A model generated the notes under the pieces. It made no database searches. It was not told the origin of the DNA and was given only the letters and a program-made list of their open reading frames with translations. From Jeotgalibaca ciconiae (GTDB lineage: Bacteria > Bacillota > Bacilli > Lactobacillales > Aerococcaceae), in the NCBI RefSeq assembly GCF_003955755.1, contig NZ_CP034465.1, positions 2,536,001-2,600,000 on the forward strand: 64,000 bases of DNA, written 5' to 3'. Within the stretch, counting starts at the first letter, position 1. Every line of letters begins with the position of its first letter. Positions 18,391-28,103 of the stretch are shown here, in pieces. The position numbers and the translations under genes are program-made.

Positions 18391-18424
18391 AGAAGACTGG
18401 GACTAAGTGTCCTGGTCTTTTTTA
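18391..18424 (+). terminator. Terminator of rny
   Basis: AAGACTGGGAC / GTCCTGGTCTT with a 5-base loop and six T residues. Confidence 0.8.
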
Positions 18425-18565
18425 GATGAAAAAATTGGGGTTTTCGTTACAAAAGAAATATTCCTGCTATAAAAAGAATCTGCTATTATTGATAACTATG
18501 CAAAAAAACAAATTATTGTTAATATAAAGGAATAAGTGAAATGTAGAGATGAGGAAAAATATACA

Positions 18566-19369
18566 ATGAAACTGTTATTTATCGGGGATGTAGTTGGTTC
18601 AATTGGTAGAAATATGTTAAGTGAGAGCCTTCCAGCATTAAAAAGAAAATACCGTCCCCAATTTACCATTGTGAATGGAGAAAATGCTGCAGCCGGAAGA
18701 GGTATAACTGAAAAAATATATAAAGAATTTTTACAATCAGGAGTAGACATCATTACAATGGGAAACCATACATGGGATAATAAAGATATCTTTACATTCG
18801 TGGACAATGAAAAAGTAAAATTATTGCGACCTGCAAATTTCCCTGAAGGAACGCCAGGAATTGGGTACAAAATTATTGCCATCAACCAACAAAAAATTGC
18901 CGTTATCAATATGCAAGGAAGGGCGCTAATGAATAGTTTAGATGATCCTTTCCGTAAAATGGATGAAATTCTTAAAATAGTAAAAAGTGAGACGAATTGT
19001 ATTTTTGTAGATTTCCATGCCGAAACTACAAGTGAAAAACAGGCAATGGGCTGGTATTTAGATGGACAGGTTTCAGCGGTCGTTGGCACACACACACACG
19101 TTCAGACAAACGATGCACGTATTTTGCCACAAGGAACTGCCTATCTTACCGACGCTGGAATGACTGGGGCTTATGATAGTATTTTAGGTGTGGAAAAAGA
19201 AATCATTATAGAAAAATTCATCAGTCAGATGCCGGTGCGCCATGAAATTCCTGAACAAGGACGTAAAATATTAAGCGGGTGCTTTATCGAACTGGATTCT
19301 ACGACTGGAAAGGCACTGCGGATTGAAAATATTTTGATAAACGACGACCAACCATTCGGGAGTGAATAA
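18566..19369 (+). CDS. ymdB: YmdB-type metallophosphodiesterase
   Basis: A 267-residue enzyme of the calcineurin-like YmdB family, which hydrolyses 2',3'-cyclic nucleotides and in B. subtilis affects biofilm and motility choice. Metal-ligand motifs are visible: FIGDVVGSIGR at the N-terminus, NGENAAAGRG, GNHTWDN (about 67-73), DFHAET and GTHTHVQTND. The ATG at 18566 begins the conserved MKLLFIGDVVG and matches the family length; a GAGGA site lies about 11 bases upstream. It is followed after 3 bases by ymcA. Confidence 0.93.
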   Translation: MKLLFIGDVVGSIGRNMLSESLPALKRKYRPQFTIVNGENAAAGRGITEKIYKEFLQSGVDIITMGNHTWDNKDIFTFVDNEKVKLLRPANFPEGTPGIGYKIIAINQQKIAVINMQGRALMNSLDDPFRKMDEILKIVKSETNCIFVDFHAETTSEKQAMGWYLDGQVSAVVGTHTHVQTNDARILPQGTAYLTDAGMTGAYDSILGVEKEIIIEKFISQMPVRHEIPEQGRKILSGCFIELDSTTGKALRIENILINDDQPFGSE

Positions 19370-19372
19370 ATA

Positions 19373-19747
19373 ATGAACGAGAATCGACCAAAAATTGAAG
19401 AATCAGTTGATCGAGAATTGGACAAATTGATTGAACTTCTTCAAGATAAAGAAGAGATTATTCGTTATCAAGAAATGGAAAAGAATGTTTCAGAAAATCA
19501 GTGGTTGAACCAGATTGTTGAACAAATTAAAGAAAAACAAAAAAACCTAGTCAATTTTGAATATTACGAAAAACCAGAAGCCTATCAGGCGACATTAAAG
19601 GAACTTGAAGAACTAAATCGAGAACTAGATGAGAACATTACCGTCAATGCTTACCAAGATTCTCTTTGGGAAGCAAATGAAATTGTTCAGCTTCTGTTCG
19701 CTCAAATTCAGGAATCCGTGAATCTATTTGAAGAGATGAATGAGTAA
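19373..19747 (+). CDS. ymcA: YmcA/YlbF-family protein (RicA-like)
   Basis: A 124-residue all-helical protein of the YlbF/YmcA family. In B. subtilis, YmcA (RicA), YlbF and YaaT form a complex that steers RNase Y towards specific transcripts. The helical LEELNRELDENITVNAYQ block and a hydrophobic C-terminal helix are visible. The position just upstream of mutS matches ymcA rather than ylbF. Having it close to rny is notable because the two products work together. The ATG follows a GGGAGTGA site. Confidence 0.8.
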   Translation: MNENRPKIEESVDRELDKLIELLQDKEEIIRYQEMEKNVSENQWLNQIVEQIKEKQKNLVNFEYYEKPEAYQATLKELEELNRELDENITVNAYQDSLWEANEIVQLLFAQIQESVNLFEEMNE

Positions 19748-19777
19748 GTAGAAGTAAAGGGTTATTGAGGTGAAAGA

Positions 19778-22348
19778 ATGACACAAAAAACGAAACAAAC
19801 ACCAATGATGGAGCAATACTTCTTGATAAAAGAACAACATCCTGATGCCTTTTTGTTCTATCGTTTAGGGGATTTTTATGAATTATTTCATGAAGATGCT
19901 ATAAGAGCAGCGAAAATATTAGAAATTACACTAACAAGTAGAAATAAGAATGCGGATAATCCAGTCCCGATGTGTGGAGTTCCGTATCATTCTGCAACAG
20001 AATACATTCGTACATTGGTGACAAGTGGATATAAAGTTGCAATTTGTGAACAAATAGAAGATCCAAAAACAACAAAAGGGATGGTAAAACGAGAAGTTGT
20101 CCAAGTATTAACTCCGGGAACTTATATGGATGAGAAAGGCAGCAACAGTAACAACTACTTAGTTGCGATTGAGCAGATCGGCGGGATATTTCCTCTCGCT
20201 TATGCAGATATCAGCACTGGAGAATTAAGAGTAACGATTCTGGAAAATGAAGATGCAGTAATTAACGAAGTGCAATCCTTACAATCAAAAGAAGTCGTTT
20301 TTTCAAGTGAGGAGTATCCACCCATCGCACAGCTACTGGAACAGCAGACGGGAGTGCTTATTTCCAACCAAAATACTCAAGTAACGACTGCTAATTACGA
20401 AGAATTATTGGAAGACATCGATGAAGAAAAATGTGAAAGTGTTCTAAAAATACTTTTGGACTATCTTTCTATTACACAAAAAAGAAGCTTATCCCATATA
20501 CAAAAGGCTATTCGCTATAAACCAGACCAATTTTTAAAGATGGATGCATATGCTAGAAGAAACCTCGAACTAACATTGTCGATTCGAGATCAACAAAAAG
20601 CAGGTAGTCTGTTGTGGTTAATGGATCAAACGAAAACTGCGATGGGTGGGCGAAAGTTGAAACAATGGCTGGAAAAACCACTCATTAATAAAACCGAAAT
20701 TGAATTGCGTCAACAAAAAGTAGAATCATTATTAAATCATTACTTTGAAAGAATGGATATTAATGAAGCATTATCTTCTGTGTATGATCTGGAGCGTCTG
20801 GTAGCAAAAGTTTCTTTTGGGAATGTAAATGGACGGGAATTGATCCAATTAAAAACATCTTTGGAACAATTACCATTGATAAAGAATACCTTAGAATCCA
20901 TTGATGAAAAAGTATGGCAGTCTACTTTGGATAAAATAGAAGAGATGCCCGAACTGCGTAGCCTTATTGAGACTGCTATTATAGAAGATTCTCCCATTTT
21001 AATAACAGAAGGAAATGTCATTAAGGACAACTATAATGACATGTTAGACCAATACAGGGATGCTATGAGAAACGGTAAAAAATGGATTGCCGCTCTACAG
21101 CAACAAGAACGTGAGAGAACGGGCATTAAAACATTGAAAATTGGCTATAACCGCGTTTTTGGTTATTACATAGAAGTTTCAAAAGCAAATGTTCAACATT
21201 TGCCAGAAGGACTGTATGACCGCAAACAGACTTTGACAAATGCAGAACGCTTTATTACACCGGAATTAAAAGAAAAAGAACGAATCATTTTAGAAGCAGA
21301 AGAGAAATCTGCTACCTTAGAGTATGAGTTGTTCATCGAAATACGTGAAAAAGTAAAAGCGTACAGTGAATCCTTGCAACAACTAGCAAAACAAATCTCC
21401 GAACTGGATGTCCTGCAAAGTTTTGCTGAGATTAGCGAACGATATCATTATACAAAACCAACGATGTCTTCAACGTCAAAAGCTATCAATATTTTAGAAG
21501 GACGACATCCCGTTGTGGAAGAGGTTTTAGGGAAAGACCAATACGTCTCAAACCACATTCAAATGGAGGAAGACAATCGTATCTTACTCGTGACGGGACC
21601 GAATATGTCGGGTAAAAGTACTTATATGAGACAAGTAGCACTCATTGTCATCATGGCTCAAATGGGATGTTATGTTCCTGCAAATGAAGCGCATTTGCCA
21701 GTTTTTGACCAGATTTTCACGAGAATTGGAGCTGCGGATGATCTGTATTCTGGACAAAGTACATTCATGGTTGAGATGGTAGAGACCAACCAAGCTTTGC
21801 AATTTGCTACAGAGCGTAGCTTAATTTTATTTGATGAAATTGGGAGAGGTACAGCTACTTATGACGGAATGGCTCTTGCAGAAGCAATTCTAAAACATTT
21901 ACATCAAAATAAAAAAGGAAAAGTGCTATTTTCTACTCACTATCACGAACTAACAAGCCTTGAGAAAGAACTTTCTGGATTAAGGAATGTTCATGTAGGC
22001 GCGATTGAGCAAAATGGAGAATTAGTTTTCTTGCATAAAATTATGCAAGGCCCAGCAGATAAAAGCTATGGTCTGCATGTTGCAAAATTAGCAGGAATGC
22101 CTGATTCGCTAATAACAGAAGCGAGACAGATTCTCCATCGTTTAGAAAGCGAAGCGAAAGTGACGAAAGACTCAGTAGCTGAAGCTGATGACACGACTCA
22201 GTTATCTTTATTTAGTGAAGTTGAAGTGGATTTGAACGAAAAACAAGTAATCAATGAGATGAAAGACCTAGCAATTGAAAACTTTACACCGATGGATTTA
22301 ATGTATCAAGTAAACGAATGGAAAAAGATTCTTGAAAAGAAAAAGTGA
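19778..22348 (+). CDS. mutS: DNA mismatch repair protein MutS
   Basis: An 856-residue mismatch-recognition ATPase. The N-terminal domain has the mismatch-reading FYRLGDFYELF motif (Phe-x-Glu at about 26-36) and starts TPMMEQYFLIK. The ATPase has Walker A GPNMSGKST (about 607-615) and a conserved FDEIGRGTATYDGMAL. A C-terminal QLSLF motif resembling a beta-clamp-binding site lies about 50 residues from the end. The start has a TGAGGTGA site. It is followed 11 bases later by mutL, forming the classic mutSL pair. Confidence 0.98.
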   Translation: MTQKTKQTPMMEQYFLIKEQHPDAFLFYRLGDFYELFHEDAIRAAKILEITLTSRNKNADNPVPMCGVPYHSATEYIRTLVTSGYKVAICEQIEDPKTTKGMVKREVVQVLTPGTYMDEKGSNSNNYLVAIEQIGGIFPLAYADISTGELRVTILENEDAVINEVQSLQSKEVVFSSEEYPPIAQLLEQQTGVLISNQNTQVTTANYEELLEDIDEEKCESVLKILLDYLSITQKRSLSHIQKAIRYKPDQFLKMDAYARRNLELTLSIRDQQKAGSLLWLMDQTKTAMGGRKLKQWLEKPLINKTEIELRQQKVESLLNHYFERMDINEALSSVYDLERLVAKVSFGNVNGRELIQLKTSLEQLPLIKNTLESIDEKVWQSTLDKIEEMPELRSLIETAIIEDSPILITEGNVIKDNYNDMLDQYRDAMRNGKKWIAALQQQERERTGIKTLKIGYNRVFGYYIEVSKANVQHLPEGLYDRKQTLTNAERFITPELKEKERIILEAEEKSATLEYELFIEIREKVKAYSESLQQLAKQISELDVLQSFAEISERYHYTKPTMSSTSKAINILEGRHPVVEEVLGKDQYVSNHIQMEEDNRILLVTGPNMSGKSTYMRQVALIVIMAQMGCYVPANEAHLPVFDQIFTRIGAADDLYSGQSTFMVEMVETNQALQFATERSLILFDEIGRGTATYDGMALAEAILKHLHQNKKGKVLFSTHYHELTSLEKELSGLRNVHVGAIEQNGELVFLHKIMQGPADKSYGLHVAKLAGMPDSLITEARQILHRLESEAKVTKDSVAEADDTTQLSLFSEVEVDLNEKQVINEMKDLAIENFTPMDLMYQVNEWKKILEKKK

Positions 22349-22359
22349 GGTGACGTGTT

Positions 22360-24306
22360 TTGACAACAATACGAGAACTTCCAGAACATTTAACAAATCA
22401 AATTGCTGCTGGGGAGGTAATTGAAAGACCTTCCTCAGTTGTAAAAGAACTAGTGGAAAATGCGATTGATGCGAAAAGTACTCAAATCGATATTTGGATA
22501 GAAGAAGCAGGATTAAAAAAAATAAAAGTAAGTGATAATGGACAAGGAATTTATCCTGACGAAGTTTCCTTAGCTTTTGAAAGACATGCGACCAGTAAAA
22601 TCTATTCTCAAGAAGACTTATTTCGTATCCATACACTTGGGTTTCGTGGAGAAGCTCTTCCAAGTATTGCTTCTGTAGCAAAAGTAACGGTAGAGACCGC
22701 AACTGAATCTTTACCTGGAAAAATGCTAAGGATTGATGGCGGTACAATTGTTGAGGAAAAGACTTATGGAACAAGAAAGGGTACAAGTATTACCGTTGAA
22801 AGTTTATTTTTCAATACACCTGCTCGTTTGAAATACATAAGGACGCTTCAGACTGAACTTTCAAACATTACGGATATTATTAATCGAATTTCTTTAAGCC
22901 ATCCTCAAATCTCTGTTCGTTTGTATCATGATAACAATCCATTATTGCGAACAAGCGGAAATGGGGACTTAAAGCAAACAGTTGCTGGTGTGTATGGAAC
23001 AAAAGTAGCTCGAAAAATGATGACCATTCAGGCAGAAAATTTGGATTTTCAAATAAGCGGCCTGGTGACTATGCCAGAAGTTACAAGAGCAAGTAGAAAT
23101 TATTTAACGATTATATTGAACGGACGCTACATACGTAATTTTCAATTACAAAATGCAATTGTGGATGGGTTTGGTTCTCGCTTAATGGTAGGTCGTTTTC
23201 CAATTGCTGTTGTAACGATTGAAACGGATCCGTTGTTACTGGATGTAAATGTGCATCCATCTAAAAAAGAAGTCCGTATCAGTAAAGAAAAAGAACTAAC
23301 AGGACTCATAATGGAAGCCATTCAAAGTGCTTTAAAGGATAAACCGTTTATACCAAGTGGCTTAGAAAATTTATCTTTTAAACGAAAACCAATACAAGTT
23401 CCTTTTCACGAACAGATAAATATTCGCTTAGAAGAAGAAAGTACAAATACTGCAGAACCAGTTGAGGATGAGCCGAAGGAAATCGCCTATGTTGATCTTT
23501 ACCCAGAGGGGCGGAAAGAGGAACCATTACAGACAGACTCTATTTTTTCAGTGGAAGAGACTGATGAAATTATGGGAGAGACCGTGAAACCGATTGAAAC
23601 AACCAAATCAAAAAATGGCAAGGCTGTTGTAGAAGAGTTCGTTCAACCCGAACTGCATGAAGAAGCTGTTTTAATAACAGCCGAAAGAACATTGAGTGAA
23701 GAAGAGGAGATAGAGAATTTTCCAGAATTGTACTACTTTGGACAAATGCATGGAACTTATTTATTTGCTCAAAATGAAAAAGGACTATACATTGTTGATC
23801 AGCATGCTGCACAAGAACGCATAAAATATGAATTTTATCGGGAAGAAATTGCAAAGGTATCAAGAGATTTACAAGGACTGTTGGTTCCAATCACGATTGA
23901 TCTTCCAATGGATGAGTATATGCGAGTGAAAGAAAATCAAGAAAAGCTGGAAGACATTGGCATCTTTTTAGAACCATTTGGAAAACAAACATTCTTGTTG
24001 GATCAGCATCCTACTTGGTTTAAGGCAGGACAAGAAGAAGCAATTATCAATGATGTTATTAATATGATTTTAAAAGAAGGAAATATTTCCGTTAAAAAAT
24101 TACGTGAAGCGACCGCTATTATGATGAGTTGCAAGCGATCCATAAAGGCGAATCATCATTTGAATGAGGTAGAAGCAAGAACATTATTAGCAGATTTATC
24201 TAAGACAAAAAATCCTTATAATTGTCCACATGGACGTCCTGTTCTGATTCATTTTACCAATCAAGATATGGAGAAAATGTTTAAAAGAATTCAAGATCCT
24301 CATTGA
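22360..24306 (+). CDS. mutL: DNA mismatch repair protein MutL
   Basis: A 648-residue GHKL ATPase that couples MutS to downstream repair. N-terminal motifs are ELVENAIDAKS, DNGQGI and GFRGEALPSIASV. The linker (about 335-450) is acidic and variable. The C-terminal domain has the endonuclease metal-site motif DQHAAQERIKYE, plus SCKRSIKANH and CPHGRPV, so this is the nicking type found in bacteria without MutH. The start is TTG at 22360 with a GTGAGGTGA site overlapping the end of mutS. Confidence 0.97.
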   Translation: MTTIRELPEHLTNQIAAGEVIERPSSVVKELVENAIDAKSTQIDIWIEEAGLKKIKVSDNGQGIYPDEVSLAFERHATSKIYSQEDLFRIHTLGFRGEALPSIASVAKVTVETATESLPGKMLRIDGGTIVEEKTYGTRKGTSITVESLFFNTPARLKYIRTLQTELSNITDIINRISLSHPQISVRLYHDNNPLLRTSGNGDLKQTVAGVYGTKVARKMMTIQAENLDFQISGLVTMPEVTRASRNYLTIILNGRYIRNFQLQNAIVDGFGSRLMVGRFPIAVVTIETDPLLLDVNVHPSKKEVRISKEKELTGLIMEAIQSALKDKPFIPSGLENLSFKRKPIQVPFHEQINIRLEEESTNTAEPVEDEPKEIAYVDLYPEGRKEEPLQTDSIFSVEETDEIMGETVKPIETTKSKNGKAVVEEFVQPELHEEAVLITAERTLSEEEEIENFPELYYFGQMHGTYLFAQNEKGLYIVDQHAAQERIKYEFYREEIAKVSRDLQGLLVPITIDLPMDEYMRVKENQEKLEDIGIFLEPFGKQTFLLDQHPTWFKAGQEEAIINDVINMILKEGNISVKKLREATAIMMSCKRSIKANHHLNEVEARTLLADLSKTKNPYNCPHGRPVLIHFTNQDMEKMFKRIQDPH

Positions 24307-24396
24307 GAGTTTTTCACAAACCAATCATTGTTGATTTCATTAAGATTAAGGTAAGATAAGTGTAGAAAACAAACATATAAAGAGGGAATGATAGGT

Positions 24397-24825
24397 ATGA
24401 AAGAGAATAAAGAAGAACTTCGTAAAAAATTAACACCATTACAGTATGAAGTAACTCAAAATGAAGCGACAGAGCGTCCTTTTACAGGTGAGTACGATGA
24501 CTTTTATGAACAAGGAATCTATGTTGACATCGTAAGTGATGAACCTTTATTTAGTTCGACCGATAAATATGATGCAGGTTGTGGATGGCCGTCGTTTTCC
24601 AAACCAATTTCCAAATTAACAGAAAAAGAAGATACAAAATTAATGCGCGCACGTACAGAAGTAAGAAGTTCAGAAGGAGATTCTCATTTGGGACATGTAT
24701 TTGAGGATGGACCTCAAGAAATGGGAGGACTACGTTACTGCATTAATTCAGCAGCTTTACGTTTTGTACCTTATGAAGACTTAGAAAAAGAAGGCTATGG
24801 AGAATATCGTTCTTTGTTTTCTTAA
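24397..24825 (+). CDS. msrB: Peptide methionine-(R)-S-oxide reductase MsrB
   Basis: A 142-residue SelR-domain enzyme that reduces methionine-R-sulfoxide in oxidised proteins. It has the motifs GCGWPSF (about 61-67), [17 protein letters not shown] and the catalytic [11 protein letters not shown] near the C-terminus. The two CxxC zinc motifs of some MsrB proteins are absent, which is normal for this subgroup. The ATG at 24397 is chosen over the one at 24388 because the AGAGGG site would almost touch the upstream ATG. It is followed by a terminator. Confidence 0.95.
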   Translation: MKENKEELRKKLTPLQYEVTQNEATERPFTGEYDDFYEQGIYVDIVSDEPLFSSTDKYDAGCGWPSFSKPISKLTEKEDTKLMRARTEVRSSEGDSHLGHVFEDGPQEMGGLRYCINSAALRFVPYEDLEKEGYGEYRSLFS

Positions 24826-24841
24826 AATAGTCAGCATGAAA

Positions 24842-24869
24842 GAAGAGGTAAATGAACCTCTTTTTTTCT
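24842..24869 (+). terminator. Terminator of msrB
   Basis: AAGAGGT / ACCTCTTT hairpin with a 6-base loop and a run of T residues. Confidence 0.8.
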
Positions 24870-24957
24870 GTTTTAATAGAGAAAACAAAATGCCTAAATG
24901 GTTCTAATATGATAATATGGAAGACAGGAAATGATTTAGAAAGGAAGAAAAAAACGG

Positions 24958-25569
24958 ATGTATGAATATATGAACGGTAAATTGATTAGTATTCATCCGC
25001 TCTACATTGTTTTAGATGTACAGGGAATCGGTTATCAAATACAAGTTGCGAACCCATTCCGTTTCACTTCTTTCTTAGAGCAAGAAGTAAAAGTTTTTAT
25101 TCACCAAGCTGTTCGAGAAGATGCGATTACATTGTATGGATTTAAAGATGAACATGAAAAACAATTATATCTTAAATTGATTAGTGTTTCTGGTATTGGT
25201 CCGAAAAGTGGTTTATCTATTTTGGCAAACGATGACCATACAGGGTTGATACAAGCAATTGAAACTGAAAATATTAACTATTTGACTAAGTTTCCAGGAG
25301 TAGGGAAAAAAACTGCTTCACAGATTGTGCTTGATTTAAAAGGGAAGTTAGATGATTTATTAATTGAAGTGGGGCAATTACCCCTTATTTCGGACGATAA
25401 AGCGAATGGCTCAAATAAACACTATGTTTCTGAAGCTTTAGAGGCTCTAAAAGGGCTTGGATACTCACCGAGAGAAATCAATAAAATCAAACCCCAATTA
25501 GAAGAAACAGACGTTATGAATACGGAAGAAGTATTGCGTATTGCTTTCAAACTATTATTAAAAAATTAG
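24958..25569 (+). CDS. ruvA: Holliday junction branch migration protein RuvA
   Basis: A 203-residue junction-binding subunit. The N-terminal OB-fold starts MYEYMNGKLISI, followed by helix-hairpin-helix motifs ISVSGIGPKSGLSIL (about 74-88) and FPGVGKKTASQIVLDL (about 109-124). A C-terminal RuvB-binding domain includes EALEALKGLGYS. It tetramerises on Holliday junctions and loads RuvB. A GAAAGGAAG site precedes the ATG, and ruvB follows 18 bases after the stop. Confidence 0.97.
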   Translation: MYEYMNGKLISIHPLYIVLDVQGIGYQIQVANPFRFTSFLEQEVKVFIHQAVREDAITLYGFKDEHEKQLYLKLISVSGIGPKSGLSILANDDHTGLIQAIETENINYLTKFPGVGKKTASQIVLDLKGKLDDLLIEVGQLPLISDDKANGSNKHYVSEALEALKGLGYSPREINKIKPQLEETDVMNTEEVLRIAFKLLLKN

Positions 25570-25587
25570 AAAAGGAGTGTGAAAAGA

Positions 25588-26592
25588 ATGGAGAATAATC
25601 GTATGTTGTCTACTGATGTGGAAAGCTGGAATGAAGAAGAAATGGAAGAAACACTTCGGCCGCAAACGATTCAACAATATATTGGTCAAGAGAAAGTTGT
25701 AAATGAATTAAATATCTATGTTCAAGCAGCAAAACATCGGAATGAAGCGTTAGACCATGTATTGCTTTATGGGCCCCCTGGCTTGGGAAAGACAACTTTG
25801 GCAGGTGTCATTGCGAATGAGATGGGAGTCCAAATGCATACAACCAGCGGGCCTGCAATTGAGAAACCAGGAGACTTAATGGTTCTATTAAATGAGTTAA
25901 GCCCAGGAGATGTTTTGTTTATTGATGAAATTCATCGACTGCCGAGAATCGTTGAAGAAGTACTTTATTCAGCGATGGAAGACTATTTTGTAGATATTAT
26001 TATTGGTCAAGATGCTACTGCTCGTCCCGTTCATTTTTCACTTCCTCCTTTTACACTGATTGGCGCAACAACGAAAGCTGGAAGTCTATCTTCGCCTTTA
26101 AGGACTCGGTTCGGTATTGTATTACGAATGGATTATTACAGTGATTCTGATTTGACCGATATTGTTGTTCGTTCTTCTAATGTATTACAAACTGATATTG
26201 AAGAAGATGGCGCAAAAGAGATTGCTCGTCGCTCACGTGGAACTCCCAGGATAGCGAATCGTTTATTGAAACGGGTACGGGATTTTTCTCAAGTGTACGC
26301 AGATGGAGTCATTACTCAAGATGTTGCTAAAGAAGGTCTTACACTGTTGCGGGTGGATAAGGAAGGCTTGGATGCTACAGACCGGAGGATTTTAACGACC
26401 ATGATTGACTTCTATCAAGGTGGACCAGTCGGAATTGGCTCTATTGCAGCAACAATTGGAGAAGACCGCGAAACAATTGAGGACATGTATGAACCTTATC
26501 TTTTACAAATTGGTTTTTTACAACGAACACAACGAGGTAGAATGGTAACTCGAATAGCTTATGAACATTTGGGTTATCCATTTGAAAAATAA
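25588..26592 (+). CDS. ruvB: Holliday junction branch migration helicase RuvB
   Basis: A 334-residue AAA+ motor with Walker [10 protein letters not shown] (about 62-70), Walker B FIDEIHRL, an arginine finger region RTRFGIV and the C-terminal winged helix [16 protein letters not shown]. It drives branch migration with RuvA. The ATG at 25588 is preferred because AAGGAG sits 10 bases upstream; the in-frame GTG at 25579 is too close to that site. RuvC is absent, as in Firmicutes, which use RecU. Confidence 0.97.
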   Translation: MENNRMLSTDVESWNEEEMEETLRPQTIQQYIGQEKVVNELNIYVQAAKHRNEALDHVLLYGPPGLGKTTLAGVIANEMGVQMHTTSGPAIEKPGDLMVLLNELSPGDVLFIDEIHRLPRIVEEVLYSAMEDYFVDIIIGQDATARPVHFSLPPFTLIGATTKAGSLSSPLRTRFGIVLRMDYYSDSDLTDIVVRSSNVLQTDIEEDGAKEIARRSRGTPRIANRLLKRVRDFSQVYADGVITQDVAKEGLTLLRVDKEGLDATDRRILTTMIDFYQGGPVGIGSIAATIGEDRETIEDMYEPYLLQIGFLQRTQRGRMVTRIAYEHLGYPFEK

Positions 26593-26623
26593 AGGAATGT
26601 TATATTAGAATTGAGGAATTTTA

Positions 26624-27652
26624 GTGAAAACAAGTGATTTTGATTTTTATTTACCAGAAGAGTTGATCGCTCAGACTCCATTAGAAAATCGAGCAGATTC
26701 TCGTTTATTAATAGTGGACTCTTCATCCGGAGATGTGTCTGATAACCGTTTCCCAGCTATTATTAATGAGTTACAAGCGGGAGATGCATTGGTATTAAAT
26801 AATACACGTGTTTTACCTGCCCGCCTTCATGGAGTCAAGCCGGATACAGGTGGACATCTAGAAGTACTTCTTTTAAATAATCAAGAAGGAGATACTTGGG
26901 AAACACTAGTTAAACCAGCTAAAAAAGCGAAAAAAGGTACCAGGGTTTCTTTTGGCGGAGATACTCTTACTGCAGTTGTAACGGAAGAATTAGAACATGG
27001 TGGACGTATCATTGAATTTGAATATGAGGGCATTTTCTTAGAAGTTTTGGAAAGCCTAGGCGAGATGCCGTTACCTCCATATATTAAGGAAAGATTAGAT
27101 GATCCTGATCGGTATCAGACGGTGTATGCAAAAGAAAATGGTTCTGCAGCTGCTCCGACAGCGGGATTGCATTTTACAAAAGATCTCTTAGAGCAGATTG
27201 AGGAAAAAGGTATTCACATTGCTTACTTGACTCTTCATGTTGGCTTAGGGACATTCCGTCCAGTATCGGCAGATGAATTGGATGATCATGAGATGCATTC
27301 GGAGTTTTATTATTTGCCTGCAGAAACTGCTGAAATTTTGAACAGAGTAAAGAAAAATGGCGGCAGAATCATTGCGGTCGGAACAACATCTATCAGGACA
27401 TTAGAAACTGTTGGTACGAAATATGCTGGTGAAATAAAAGCAGATAGTGATTGGACCAGTATTTTTATCTCACCGGGATATAAGTTTAAAGTAGTGGATG
27501 CTTTTATTACGAACTTTCATCTGCCTAAGTCTACATTGGTAATGTTAGTGAGTGCATTTGCAGGAAGAGAAACAATTTTAAATGCATACGCACACGCAGT
27601 TAAAGAACGTTATCGCTTCTTTAGCTTTGGCGATGCAATGTTTATCAAGTAA
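26624..27652 (+). CDS. queA: S-adenosylmethionine:tRNA ribosyltransferase-isomerase QueA
   Basis: A 342-residue enzyme that transfers the ribosyl part of SAM to preQ1 in tRNA, giving epoxyqueuosine. Family motifs seen are [19 protein letters not shown] at the N-terminus, [25 protein letters not shown] (about 178-190) and [12 protein letters not shown] near the C-terminus. The GTG start has a TTGAGGA site. The ruvA-ruvB-queA order is the one found in Bacillus, and the operon ends at a strong bidirectional terminator. Confidence 0.97.
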   Translation: MKTSDFDFYLPEELIAQTPLENRADSRLLIVDSSSGDVSDNRFPAIINELQAGDALVLNNTRVLPARLHGVKPDTGGHLEVLLLNNQEGDTWETLVKPAKKAKKGTRVSFGGDTLTAVVTEELEHGGRIIEFEYEGIFLEVLESLGEMPLPPYIKERLDDPDRYQTVYAKENGSAAAPTAGLHFTKDLLEQIEEKGIHIAYLTLHVGLGTFRPVSADELDDHEMHSEFYYLPAETAEILNRVKKNGGRIIAVGTTSIRTLETVGTKYAGEIKADSDWTSIFISPGYKFKVVDAFITNFHLPKSTLVMLVSAFAGRETILNAYAHAVKERYRFFSFGDAMFIK

Positions 27653-27664
27653 ATTTGGATAATA

Positions 27665-27701
27665 AATACCCCCTCAGTTTTTCTTTGAGGGGGTATTTAT
27701 T
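27665..27701. terminator. Bidirectional terminator between queA and the DUF2929 gene
   Basis: Very stable hairpin AATACCCCCTCA / TGAGGGGGTATT with an A-run on one side and a T-run on the other, so it can serve both convergent transcripts. Confidence 0.9.
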
Positions 27702-27713
27702 CAGATGCTAAGA

Positions 27714-27896
27714 TTATACCTTCGCATCTGCTTTTTTAGGGAACATACTTGTTAATATAAACACTATAAAGGCAACAACAATTCCCATAATTGATGCGCT
27801 GATAAAATCATAAGAATTACCTTCTAAGGCACTTCCGATATAAAAAGCAACGTGTCCGAGGATAAATCCCCATATTAAACAGACGATAAATTTCAT
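27714..27896 (-). CDS. Small membrane protein, DUF2929 family
   Basis: A 60-residue protein with two hydrophobic helices joined by a short polar loop: MKFIVCLIWGFILGHVAFYI, then the second span with IMGIVVAFIVFILT. The layout fits the DUF2929 (YjzD-like) family of Firmicutes, whose function is unknown. The ATG at 27896 is chosen because GAGGTG lies about 6 bases upstream; a GTG three codons earlier overlaps that site. It is convergent with queA, with its own promoter at 27921-27948. Confidence 0.7.
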   Translation of the reverse strand: MKFIVCLIWGFILGHVAFYIGSALEGNSYDFISASIMGIVVAFIVFILTSMFPKKADAKV

Positions 27897-27920
27897 TTCT
27901 TGCACCTCTTCTCGAACCTT

Positions 27921-27948
27921 ATTTTATCACTAATTGACCAGAAGACAA
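27921..27948 (-). promoter_or_regulatory. Promoter of the DUF2929 gene
   Basis: On the minus strand, TTGTCT (27943-27948), a 16-base spacer and TAAAAT (27921-27926), about 25 bases upstream of the start codon. Confidence 0.5.
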
Positions 27949-28103
27949 GTTATAATAATTAGAAAACGTGACAAAGTCGTCTAAATCCCTATCATTGATG
28001 GCAGAAATACTATTCATTTAAAAAAGAGCAAATACTATTCGTTTACACCTATAAGAAAAGATGGAAATATTATATAATGCATTAGGAGGGAAGGAGGGAA
28101 ATT